Assembly: GCA_020466095.1 (NCBI GenBank)
Contig: CM035808.1
Location: forward strand, 2,240,190 to 2,304,189
Reading direction: 5' to 3'
Source of the DNA: Chlorops oryzae
Taxonomy: Eukaryota > Arthropoda > Insecta > Diptera > Chloropidae
DNA length: 64,000 nucleotides
In this document: positions 13,701-26,500 of the stretch, in pieces
Numbering within the stretch: position 1 is the stretch's first letter
How the letters are laid out: every line of letters starts with the position of its first letter
The notes under the pieces: generated by a model
Told to the model about the DNA's origin: nothing
The model's input: only the letters and a program-made list of their open reading frames with translations
The model's database searches: none
Made by a program: the position numbers and the translations under genes

Positions 13701-14318
13701 TGGTTTTATTAACCCTTTACTGCTTCAAACATTGAATAAGTGGGATACATTTTTTTTTGCGCAATAGGTAAATAGTTTTATAAAGGCTTCAAACTAATTA
13801 TACATATTAGGGGTATTCACAAAGGCATCGTAAAATAGTAAAGTCGGAAAATCGGAAAATTTTAGCTGCTTAAAAAGTTGTGCAAGATCCAAAAAAAGAG
13901 ATTAAAATTTTTTAAGAAGTCGCAATTTTCCGATTTTCCGACTTTCCAACGTTTTTAACATGCCTCCGTGAATACCCCTTTTTTTTTTGGCATACACCAT
14001 ATACATATATACGTGTGCGATGAAGGGTTAAAAGGAAAGCAGTACATGGAAATTTTTAATTTTAAAGTGAAAGACTTTCTAAAGACCCTTCTCATCAACT
14101 TCAGAGCGGTACAAAAAGATTAATTGAATGGGACTCGGCGGCAGCAGTGCACACTGGAGGGTATCGCCAACCACTGCTGCATAAGGCAACATTGAAAGGC
14201 CTTCCTGGTGTGATTTTTTAAAACTTTTTTCATAGCAATAATCATTGGTCTTTAGTGATTTGACCAACGATCGTTGTGATGCCGATAACGATACCAATGA
14301 CTCTGAGGCTAGTCAAGT

Positions 14319-14349
<31 letters not shown>

Positions 14350-17300
14350 CTTAACAACAGTAAGCGACGTCATCACCTCTCGGCTTGACGATAAAATGCG
14401 GCCGTCGCTAGTGCTCCACTGAACCGAGGTGAGTAGTCGAGCCTCTGGCGAGTCTCGCTGTAGCTGATTGTGTGCGCTGTTAGCCGTCGGGGCCAACTGT
14501 CGGGACTGTTATCGACGTTTAAGAGATCGTTACGAATCGTTTTACAAGTGCAAGCCTGCACCACAACCTGCTGTCCGTCCGTGGTGGCCGCATGTCCGTC
14601 TGTCCAGCAGCAGCAGCGTGTATGCGATGAGGAGCTTCTCATTCCTTTATCGACTTTGCTTGCGATTTTTCTGCAATTTTGTTGCTGTTGTTGTTGTTGT
14701 GTTGTAATTTTTGAATAGCGGCGTCGCGCATGCGCATGCGCACTCGCATGCATGCCTGTCCATTATTATTTGGCGAGGTCTTCGGTCCACGGTCTACGGT
14801 CTTCGAGAGTTGGTCGTCTTGCACAAGAGGCCGACTCGTTAAAGTGCTGCAGTTTCCACTGTTTACACTTTTGTTGTTGTTGTTGTTGTTGTTTTATTTT
14901 ATTTCTCTTTTTTTTATTGCACCGTTATTAAAATCTTACGTAAACCAGTTACTTTCGTCTGACTCGTTCATTGTTCGTTGAATCGTTGGCTCGTTGGCTC
15001 GGCGTTTAGCTGCCCGTTGGGGCTCATGGCTCTTTTTGCGGGCTTTTAAAGTGACAAGTCAACAACTAGATTTGAGATTTACAACAATAACCATCATCAG
15101 CAACAAAAACAACAACAAAATACAATGTACCTTTTTCAGTTTTATGAATTTTAGTTGTCAACGGATAGAGTAGGAAAAATCTTCATTTATGACAGTCATA
15201 ACATTTTTTCATCAGAAGAACAAATTATCCTTCTATCAATTGCTAATTATATTAATTATTCTTTAAAGAGATGAGTACGAATTAAGAATTTCCATTCAAA
15301 GGAACACGCATAAGTGAAATTTCCTGCTGGGAGACATTTGCAGCTGATTCGGTTGTTACAAAAATCGCAAATCGCTGTGCGGTTCGTGCCTTCGGGGCCG
15401 CGCGATAAATTTAAATTCGAAAAGTTTCCTGTTTTCCCATTTTTTCGGCGATGGGAAAATCTGCAAAAATTTCCCAATTTTCCATTCGGTTTCTTTCATG
15501 GGAGCAGCAACAGCAACACGATACGATATCGCGAATCATGTTGATAGCCATGAGAGATGCCAATAATTTTCAAATATCTCCAACATGTTACGTTACACGA
15601 GGGGTTTATTGTTTCTTTCTTTCTTTCTTTTTTTCGTTAACGGAGTTAAATGTTGCTTGTAGATTTTACTGTTCACCCAAAAATGGGAGAAATTATCAAG
15701 TCGGAGTTCAAAGTTATAGGATCGCAAGGAAGATCGGACTGCCGATATTTGTGTTCCTTCATATGAAATTGTAATATAAAATGTGTGACAGCATTATGTT
15801 TTTCTGAAGTCTCTCCTTTTAACCCTTTAATGTCTAAGAAAATGCAATTTCGGCTCTTATTTTTCACTAAAACGACATAGAATGACTTCTTGGTGACAAG
15901 AAATAAATATGAAAAAAAAAAATGTTTAACCCATTTATTGTCATGGGGGGAGAGGGGGTCCACCAACAGGCGAAACGACTTATTTTGAAAATATGAATGT
16001 ACATATGAAATTTTCACCTGCAGCACAAAAGAAAAATAATAATCGTAAAGCCACCTGGAGGAGACACTGGGAATTAAAGGGTTAACCTAATAGAATTCTT
16101 TACGTAAAAGAAAATTCACTGCATAAAATGATAAATTTTGAGTTCTCGTTCAATTTCTATAAGTAATTAAAATTATGTTAACCCTTTAACGCATTAGGTG
16201 CAAGTTTGTACAATCATAATTTTAAATATTTACAGTCGTTTTGTAAATACTATTGATATACATCCTACAACATTACTATAAATCGTTTAAATTACATGGC
16301 GACACATTTTACCCTCATGCGATAAAGGGTTAAGTAACGAAAATTTCTCATTTTATGGGGCTAAAGAAAAATGTTTGAATTCAACGCCTAACGTTATGCT
16401 CTTTAATATTTGAAAACTATTTCATCTTTTCAATTTAAAGCCTTTTATCAATGGAGCTTAACCCTTTAAAACTGATTTTTTGATTTTGACTGTGTTACGG
16501 TAGATTTTTACTCACAATGAATGCTCAAGAATGTAAAAATAGGGCAAAGCCGTGGTGTTAGTGGCATAGATATTAGTAGCTCCATATGTTCATAAGAATT
16601 AACCCTCTAATGCCACAATTTTTTTTTTTTTTTTTCACTGAAAAGTTCAGATAAGACTAATTTCGGGTAGAAAAACATGAATCTGAAATTATTAGGAATT
16701 TCTTTTTTTTAGTTATTTGTTCGAAACCAGTCCGTCTAGAGACGGAGCCAGCAATTAGAGGGTTAAGAGTAGATTTTAGGTCCGTAAAATTTTAATACAA
16801 TATAGAGAATTTCAAAGAATCGAAAACTTTTATGTCCTCAATTGTGAACGCCAGGTCTTAACCCTTAATAGTCTGATTTTTTTTAGTTAAAATCAATTTT
16901 TCATCTAAAGTATATAAGTATGTAGTTGGTTTCAAGAGGTACCAGTGGGACATTAAGGGTTAATTGAGTTTTTAAGAAGATCCGCACAGCACTTAAATGG
17001 GGCATACCTAATGAACTGATTTCAAACGATCGAAAATATTCAAAATATTTATATGCATACTTTCAGGTGCTGAGCATAAATATTTTCTCTTAACATATGA
17101 ATAAACAATATGTATAACCCAGCAATATAAAACACAGCACAAATTATGACAAATTATCAGAAGTTGGGCCAACTCCTCCCCCTCCCATGTCCTCCCCCCG
17201 TCTGCTTTTAATTACAATTTGATTTTGCTTTGCTTTTGTTTTTCTTCCGATTCGCGTACTTAGCTCTTGTTCATCCGTCACATAGCCTTCTGCGCTTGTT

Positions 17301-20300
17301 TCACCTTGTCCGATGAAATTAAATGACATTATAATTGACAACAGAACAAAACAAAAAACTTTAGCGACACTTCCTTAACCTTTTTCCTGCTAATCGCACG
17401 CGCCCAACCAACATTGAGCAAGAAATTTATTCACGCTGCCGCCATTACGAAGGCAAGTAGCTTTTCACCCACCCGCCGACTTTTCAGCATTGACTGGTCG
17501 TGTTGGTTGTGTTGAAGGAGAAAAAATGTTCAAACTTTTATGACCGTTCCCCGCCGACTCGTATTCCCCACGCCACCCAAAAAATCAACAGTCCGAGGGG
17601 AATTCTCAGAACGATGGAAATCAAGAAGTCAAACAAAGCAAGTGAGGGGGTCTGAGAGAGACGAATAGAGATAGATAGAGACAGATGGCGGGAGTACTCA
17701 GTCAAAAAGGATCTATCACTTTGCCAATTGGGGTTACGCTGATTCATTTTTTTCCGGCCTGAGGAGGGAGGGCGAAAATATGTTCATCTAATCGGTGAAT
17801 AGGCGTAAATTTTATTGCCCTTCAAGTTATTAGTGGGGTCTTATTGTTTTTGTTGCCGTTGTTGCTGTTTGTGATTTTTATTGTTGTGTCGTCAACACAT
17901 TTTCAATTATAATAACCCAACCGCAAATATGTATGTGTGTATGTGTGTACGACGTGAACGGAGCAAATGGGGGCGTCATAATGTTTTGTTATTAAGCTTC
18001 CTGCCAGACAAGTTGTGCGTATGACTAAGGTATGGAAGCACATGCACAGACATGCGTGTGTGTGTGCCCCGTTTGTATGTGTGTGGTGTGTGTGTGTCAT
18101 TATGCAGGCTCTGTGAGTTAATAAATGACTCATTCAGAATTTTTGGGCAGTGATTTGTGGCTGACGTACGAATGTTCCTTTAGCATTGCGAATGTTACGA
18201 ATTTGTGGGTTAATGAGGCCCAGAGCTATGATGGGCCAATAAATTGTTTATAGCCTCTGTGCAGCAGGCATGCATGGGGAAAACCAAATATGGCCATCAT
18301 CGTTGGTTTGCACCATTTTCTGATTTTAATTATAAAAATAGGTAAATAAATCATAATAATAATTGAATCAATATGTTGTTTACATCCGATATTGTTCGAG
18401 ACTTATCGGATTTTTACTGATTTAAGGGGGCAACATATCATAAAAAAAGATAAGTTTCCAAACATACATACATAAGGACTGTCCCAGAAATAAATGTCCT
18501 TTTGTTTTTAGGCTATTTATAAACAAGTAAGGGTGTTATAGTCAGGCGAGCCTGACAATAGAATACCCGACACACATGTTCAAATAATTTTTAATATCAA
18601 GAGTTGTTTAAGGCCATTACGGGCCCCATATACCGAATTTTGTTTAATTTCTTTATGAAAACCGCCCCTTTGCCACGCCCACTTTTCCAATTTTTCGGAA
18701 TTCTAATCGGAGGCTTAAATATACGCGCAAATTCCAAGTTTCATTGAAATATTTGGAAAAAGTCCAATTTTGGGGCAGTTTTGGGATTTTTGTGACAGAC
18801 CCTTGTACTGGAGGTACCCTAAAAAATGGACCGATCAAGGAAATTTTTTGGAAGGATGTTTAAGGCTAGAAAGGAAGCATAAATGCCAAATTTCGTTCAA
18901 GTCCCATTTGAATTTCGGGTGTAGGAGACAATTTTCGAAAAACGCCCTTCTGCCACGCCCACTTTTTCAATTTTTGGAATTAATATTACTGTCCTTTAAA
19001 TATGATCAAATACCAAATTTCATCAAAATATATTAAAAAACTGTGGTTTAATAGCAGTTTTTGTGATTTTCATAACAGACCCTAGTACTGGAGGTACCCC
19101 TAAAAATGGTCCGATCGGGTCCATTCTCGTTGTTCTTACTCATGTGCTTGTGGGTACGCATATCAAATTTCATCAAGATAGCTCAACTCCTTCGATAAGA
19201 AAACTGTATACAAACAGACGGACATGTCTAAATCGAATCTCCTGGTGACGCTGATCATTTCTATACATATATATTTTGTATGGTCTATCTCGACTGGTTC
19301 TGGGTGTTACACACAACCACACAAACGCAATATACCCTCGACACAGAGTGTGTCGGGTATAAAAATAGCCACCGAATGGACTTCATCCGATTTTGTCACT
19401 CCGTTTTCGTGACTGCTTTCGCAATGCTTAAAAAGTTCTAAGATGAATACATATGTATGTTATATGTCCTAATTTATAAACCAAATGAGAATTATACCGA
19501 ACGAAAAGAAATGTAATTAAACATATTTCCTTTTAAATCAACCCAAAATGTTGTTGACTCAACCAATTTTTCTTTTGAAATTTTTCTTCTGCTCGAAAAT
19601 CAAAAGGACTGTGAATAACAATGCGCCCTTTTAAAAAAATCATCGTTAAATTCGCTCAGTGTATAATATGGTCTCCAATAGTTTCATATGACTAAAATTT
19701 GCGATGCAATCAAAATATTTGGATTCACCCATTATAAATTGTAATTATGCAAATCGATTGAAGCTCGTCGCGCACATTCCCGCCTCCTCACCGCTTGTTG
19801 TTTCAATTAGGCTAATCATGGATCAATATATTCGGCAGAAGCCGAGGTTCAAATTTGAAGTTTCTATAGAGAAGCATACAGCAGCTCAAGGCTCAAAGCA
19901 TGGAATATTCTCACATAATGTGTACATATTAATCCGTCCCAGCTCAAAAAGCACAATTTACGGCAACAAGCAATTTGCAATCAAACTAAACAGCAACAAC
20001 AACAAACGAAGCAGCAACAAAGAGCAACATCATCACCGGCACGAGCGTTGAAGCATCAATGATGAGAGTTACAGTGAGTTACTGGTGATGGTAATGGTGA
20101 TGGTGACGGTGCTGTGGATGGGGATGCTTTCAACGGTGGTAATGATTGTGATGATGGCAATGGTGATGCATCATGACAGCCGATGGATGTTGTCAACAAT
20201 TTGAACAATGGTGACGACTGGTTCCATGCGATAATCAAAGCATTTGTTCGACGGGAAATTTGTTTGTTTGTCTGCTTGGATTATGGTGAATCTGCATCTG

Positions 20301-20494
20301 CTGGTTCAAGATCAAATCATGATGATAATGATAATGATGATGATGATGACAACAAGTGACGCGCGTCATTTATGCATCACGTTGGTTTGCGTTGAGCTGT
20401 CTAATTTGCACCCTTCATTTATCGAATATGCTCCACGACAATATATACTCAAGTCTTCAGCACTTCACTTAATCCCACTTACAGTATCAGCCGT

Positions 20495-20525
<31 letters not shown>

Positions 20526-23500
20526 GCTGCTGCTGTTGTCTTGATGCCATTCATTGCCATCGCGCATAGACCACATAAGCCCGACGGTATTAAGTGCCGC
20601 GCTGGGATTTCGCATTCGTTCGTCGCGAGAGCGGGCGGGAGGCCTAGATAGATAGATAGATAGACAGATGGATGGGTAGATGAATGGGTAGATGGATAGG
20701 CGTGCAGCAGCTGAGGCCGATGAGGCGGCAAGGCGAGTAGGTGCCGACGGTGTTGGCTCACATATTTTATACGGAGGATCGGATCGGAAAACAAATGCTC
20801 ATCCATTGAGCAGCAAATGACGAAGTGATGGAATAAATGCAGACGAAACGAAGAGAGGAGTAAGGCAAAGGAATGAAGAATGAAGAATGGAATCTATGGA
20901 AGGAAATAGAAGGCAAGGAAAGGGACGAGACAAGCCCAAGGACGGCGGCAAAATAATCGAGGCATTTACTCGTAATTCTCTCGTTGTAGTAAACCAGTTC
21001 TTAACTCATTCATTCACTCATTCGCTCGTTCTCATTCGCTCGTTCGCTCGCTCAGTCAATGAGTCTGTCAGTGAGTCAGTGTCAGTGTGTTATGCACTTA
21101 GTTATTCAAGCCACTTCAACTCGTCGGGTAATTATGCGCGCAATTTGCAAACGAAGCGAGCAAAATGCTCATAAATAATGCGACCAAATGTGGCCATCGA
21201 AAAAGCCAAAGAACGAGTCACAGAGTGAGAGGAGACAGGGAGAAGTGGGGAGGAGGAAAGCAATGAAGGGAGAAATATTTATGCACTGCATGGGCATAGG
21301 CATGGCCACATATCAGTGAGTTCTCTCTCATTAGGGATACGAATTATTGACATGAGGCATTAACGCTGTTCCATCATATCAACGACGAATGTCATCAAGT
21401 TGTTTTTATGGTCGGATGGAGGGGGAGCTACACACCAAGTTCATATCAATGCAGTGCACTTGCAACAACAACAACAACAAAGCTCGAAGGAGTGTGGGAT
21501 TCGAAAATGAATCTTTTTAATCGATTTCGGAGAGTCTCAGATTTTGAGATTCATGGAAAATAAATCATCGGATCGAAGAAATAAATGCGAAAATGCGAGT
21601 TGAACGCGGGGTGAATTTTAAATTTTATACAAGTTCAAATTATATGTATGTATGTAGGTTCGCGTCGTCATACCACAGTGGAGCGTACAAGCGAAAAATC
21701 AAATACATTTTATTTCAGGAGTTGTTAAAAAAAATTTTTTTTTCCATAAGCCTCCCAGACGGAAATTCTCATAGGACCAACATAATTTTTACAAGGATAT
21801 AACGGGGAAAAATATTTTCAATTGTAAATTTATGAGAAATGTATGTCCTCGCATAGATGGATGTCGTAGAATGCGACGAGAAGATCTACTTACTTTCGAT
21901 GACACAACTCGTGACATATGCTCTTTATGAAGCCATGCCGACTTTGTGTTAATTTCATTAAAATTGTTATAATCAGACCAGGGGATCTATTCATGGAAAT
22001 CATTGATTGTTTCATCGGAATTGGTGGCTTGTCATCAACAACATCTGGATTTGACATATTTGCAATATTATGCAATCAAGAACATGAACGAAAATATTGT
22101 CCACTCGACATATGTCCTTTAAGAGGAATGTTGTAGATATGTATTTCACATAGACATCTAATGCATATAAACGGGACATTCCTGCATTATATCGTGAAAT
22201 AATTGAATTATTTCATCGGATTTATGTTTCATCAACTCTGGGATTTGAATATTTTGAATATTTGAATTTTTTGTGAAAAATATTCTTTGAATGAATTTTT
22301 AAAGGATTTAACGTGTGCTTTTTGAATATTTTATTCACTGAAGTAGGCTTTTTTCTTTGAATTATATTCGACAATTCAACAATTTTATATGAGCATACTA
22401 AATCGAACTTGAATTTTGGAATTTTTTACTGTGAATTTTTTGAATATTTTTTTTGAATTTTTTTTTGAATTAATTAAATTTTTGCATTAAAATAATTTTT
22501 GAATAATTTTTTGAATATTTTTTAATAATTTTTTGAATATTTTTTTGAATTTTTTTTTGAATTTTTTGAATTTTTTTTCAATTTTTTACATATTCAAATT
22601 CCGAGGCACAGTGATCATAGTTTTACGATAAATTAAAAAAAAAAAATGTTTCGGGACTTATTGTCCAAGTAGTCGCGAAATGGTTAAAAATAGTCTCCGA
22701 AAAATGACTGAAAATTCCTCAAAACATGTCGACTTCCTCATTACCTCATTACCGAAACGAATTCTCCCCATTAAATGCACTCGAAGCTACCGAAATCCAC
22801 CAATATTTATTCTCTAATATGGCAGCACTTGTTCTGGAAATTTATTTCCGTGATTTTCAACATAAAATTCAAACGTTTAGACCTCCATTTTTATTACCAA
22901 AAACGACATTCAAGCATTATAAATTTTCCGAATGCAACCCTGGGATTTGACTAAACTTGGTTATAATCCAGACATCCCCCTTAGGCATGGCGAAAATCAT
23001 AATTTTTCGGTCATAGTTTTTAACATCGGAATCGACCCGAAATCGAGAAGAAAATGATTTCGACTTCATTATTTTTTTTTTTGGTTTCGAAGGGAAAATT
23101 GAAAAACACTCAAAAAACGACACCTTTTGCTTCCATTTTGTTGAACCAAAGCCATGAAAAAAAAAAAAAACTCACAAATAAATCACAGTATCAACCAACG
23201 ATGACAGCTGAGATAAATACCAATCACGCATCCCTAATGTCCCAATCTCCCACGCGCACCCACCGAGGTCTGTCTATTGTAGACCGATGCATACGATATC
23301 ACCCACATGAGTTGATTTAAAATTCAAAATCATGTTGACAGCCCTGGACTGGAAAAGCAGCAAAATCATTGAACTGTGCGATTGAAAAAAAAAAAAACGA
23401 TTTGTCTTTTAAACTGGATAAGCCGCAACGGGAAAATCGAATCGCCATTTGCCACTTGTCGCTGCTCAACGCTTGCGGTATGAGCAGCGGAGATTTGCGG

Positions 23501-26500
23501 TACGGGGTAAAGACAGAAAGAAAGAAGAAGATGAAGCGATTACACCTCAGAGCTCATTTGGTCAGTTAGTCCAGTTCTTTGAAGCATTTCGATGCGGTTT
23601 TATGGACCACCGAAACCGCAATTGTTATTCGCTGCTTCTAATGATGATGAGCTCTGGTCGGATGATATACCGTCGGAATGATTTTGACAACCGTTGACGT
23701 TGACAGCGGTCGGTCTACCGCCGATGGATAACAGTCTAGTTTGGGAATTTTGGTAAGCATTATGGAAATTTCAAAGACCATATCAGGTTGTGAGTGGGAT
23801 TTTGTGGATCTTAGCGCGTTTGACATTCCGTTTAAGTCAAAGATGATTTGGGCGGGGGTTTTCCAAATCGCCCTAATCATACGAAAAATAGAACCTTTTC
23901 TAAAAAAAAACAAAGTACGCAATTTCACTTTTTACATATTAGTGGGATTCAAGCAATTTTTGGGAGGTGTGCAATTTTTGCATCCTCGCAAATTTTGCGT
24001 TTGTGCAAATTTGTTTGTATGGAGAAAAAAAATTCCGCGGCTGGGCAAATATTAGTTGGGACTCATGCAGCTTCGCAAATTGTGGGAAATGAGAAATTTG
24101 TCACACAACTGTCAAAATTTATATGAAATTTTTACGATGGGAAAAGTTGCGAAGGCATTTGCGAAGCTGCATAAGTACCACTAGTGGGACTCATGCAGCT
24201 TCGCAAATTGTGAGAAATGAGAAATTTGTCACACAACTGTCAAAATTTATATGAAATTTTTACGATGGGAAAAGTTGCGAAGGCATTTGCGAAGCCGCAT
24301 GAAGTACCACATGATTGCACTTCGCAAATTGATGGGCAAAATGAGAATGTTTCAGCACAAGTTCTGTCAAAATTTATGCATGAATTCTACGATGGGAAAA
24401 GTTGCTATGTGCAAATTTCGAAGCTGCTTAGTACACTAGTTAGACTCATGTCTTGCCAAATGATGGAAATGAGAATTGTCCAAACTGTCAACTCATATGA
24501 AACTTACTGGAAAATTCGAAAATTGCGAGCGATGAGTTCAGCTATTGACTGATTTATGCAAAATGTTCTCATTGTTATAAATTTGCACTCGTAAAAATGC
24601 ATGGTTCGATTCAATACAGAATGGGTTAAATTTGACATCGGTGCAATTTTAACCTTGTTACCCTATTGAAAATTTCTTGAAAAGGCGAAAAATTGTTTTT
24701 CAACTCACTATTTGAATCCAAATCCTCATGAGCTGTAGAAAATTCGAAATGTAACATGTAAAAGCATTTTTTATAAAGTTAATCCTTTCTAAAACTTATG
24801 TAATTTTAAAGGCAGAAATTGTACCTAATAGAATCATCTTTGATTTAATCAAATTCTTGATGGTAACATTTATCATTTCGCAAAATTCTTTTGAATTTTC
24901 AAAGTTAATATTTGCTAAAAATCCTCTTTGTTTAATATTGATGTTTGTGGAAAATTTCCATGACATTCAGAAGGAATTTATAATCTTTTCGTCTTTATTG
25001 CAAATTTTTAGAATGACAAATCGCTTTTTCATTTTTAGCTGGAAAATTAATGTCACATTAATAAGAAATCTTTAATAAAAAAAAATGTTTTTCTCCTTTC
25101 TTAAATGATGATGTATGTATTTATTTTTTTGGCCCGGAAATGTCGAATGTTTTCGTCGGCTATATTTATTAAATTGTGTAGGAAGCATTTATCATTTGGC
25201 ATAAAGTTCTTTGTAGCGAATTTTTTCAAAAATTAATTTTATGGCTTTAAAAAAATTTTACTTTTTAATTATGAAAAGTGAAAAAAATTTCCTCCACGAA
25301 TTCAAACGAATTTCGATCAATGCCCTGTTTTAAGTCTTTGGCAGTTCACATTTTAGCAATCGCAAATCGCTTCGGTCTTCTTTTCTCTGGAAATCAATCA
25401 CGTCACATTAGTTGACAACAAGCTGTCACTTGTCAAAAGCATCCAAAGAAACAAATTCTGTTTCGTTTGTTTCACTTCCTCTCTCGTTCTTTCAACGCCT
25501 GCCTACGGGCCTCAGCCATCGGACTGTCATCAGCTATTCACTCAGTCATTCTCGCTCATTCAGCTAGCAAGTCTATTTTGGCACTAAGTTAAGCGAATTT
25601 ATTGTCAACAAATTTGATTCGTTATTAACTGAATGCTTCTGATTTTTATTCAAAGTGGTGCGAAATATTTATTGCTTATTTTTTTTATATTGTTTATTGC
25701 ATATTATCATCGTTTATGTCGTCCCGTGGTGAGCCGCAACTCGCGTCATTCTCACTCAATAAAAGAACCGAAAAAGCAAAAAGAAAAAAACAAAAAAACA
25801 AACAAACGAGCGAGCGAGCGAGCAGCGAGTCAGTGTGAGAGGAGAGGAGAGGAGCGCTCATGTGGTTATTTGTTGGTCCGCTGTTGGTCATTGCATAAAA
25901 AATAATCTGTCACGCAATCAACGTACGAAATGTCAACACAAAAAGTGTGCAGAAATGAATAAAATGCCATACGGAATGACAATGCCGCTGGCCAGTCGTT
26001 GACGGTGGCGAATTTCAACTTCTTGCTAATAATTTCTCGCATGACAGAAGAAAGAACGATTACATTGTGATACATTTTTTTGAGGTTATCAAATGTGAAC
26101 AATATTTTGACTGCAGTTCCTGAATGCATATGATATATGTAGGAAATGCCTATGCTTGGTTTTGCTAAATTGGCTACAGGATAATTTTAAATCGATCTTG
26201 AATAGTATGGCCGGGAATTAAGTTGCTCACCTACTCATGGCTATATCTCGTAAACCGTTGAATATTATATTTACTTGTCTATGATAATAAGTTTGATGTG
26301 CAAATCAAGTTAGCTTGCACTGTTTTCGAATTTCCAAATTTTAAAATTTATTGTGCTTGTAATGTGCCCAGTTTGATGCTATTCATAGTGGCTTCGTTTC
26401 GTAATTAAAATAAAATTCCTCAAGGGATGCCATTTTTATGAGGAGGTCCTTTTAAATTTTCGTAGTCAAGTTAGCTTTGCACTTTTTCGAATTTCCCGAT

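Noticed and set aside
24056..24545. CRISPR-like array
   Set aside because: The units are contiguous ~125 bp tandem repeats without short repeats and unique spacers, and the DNA is a fly-type nuclear sequence.
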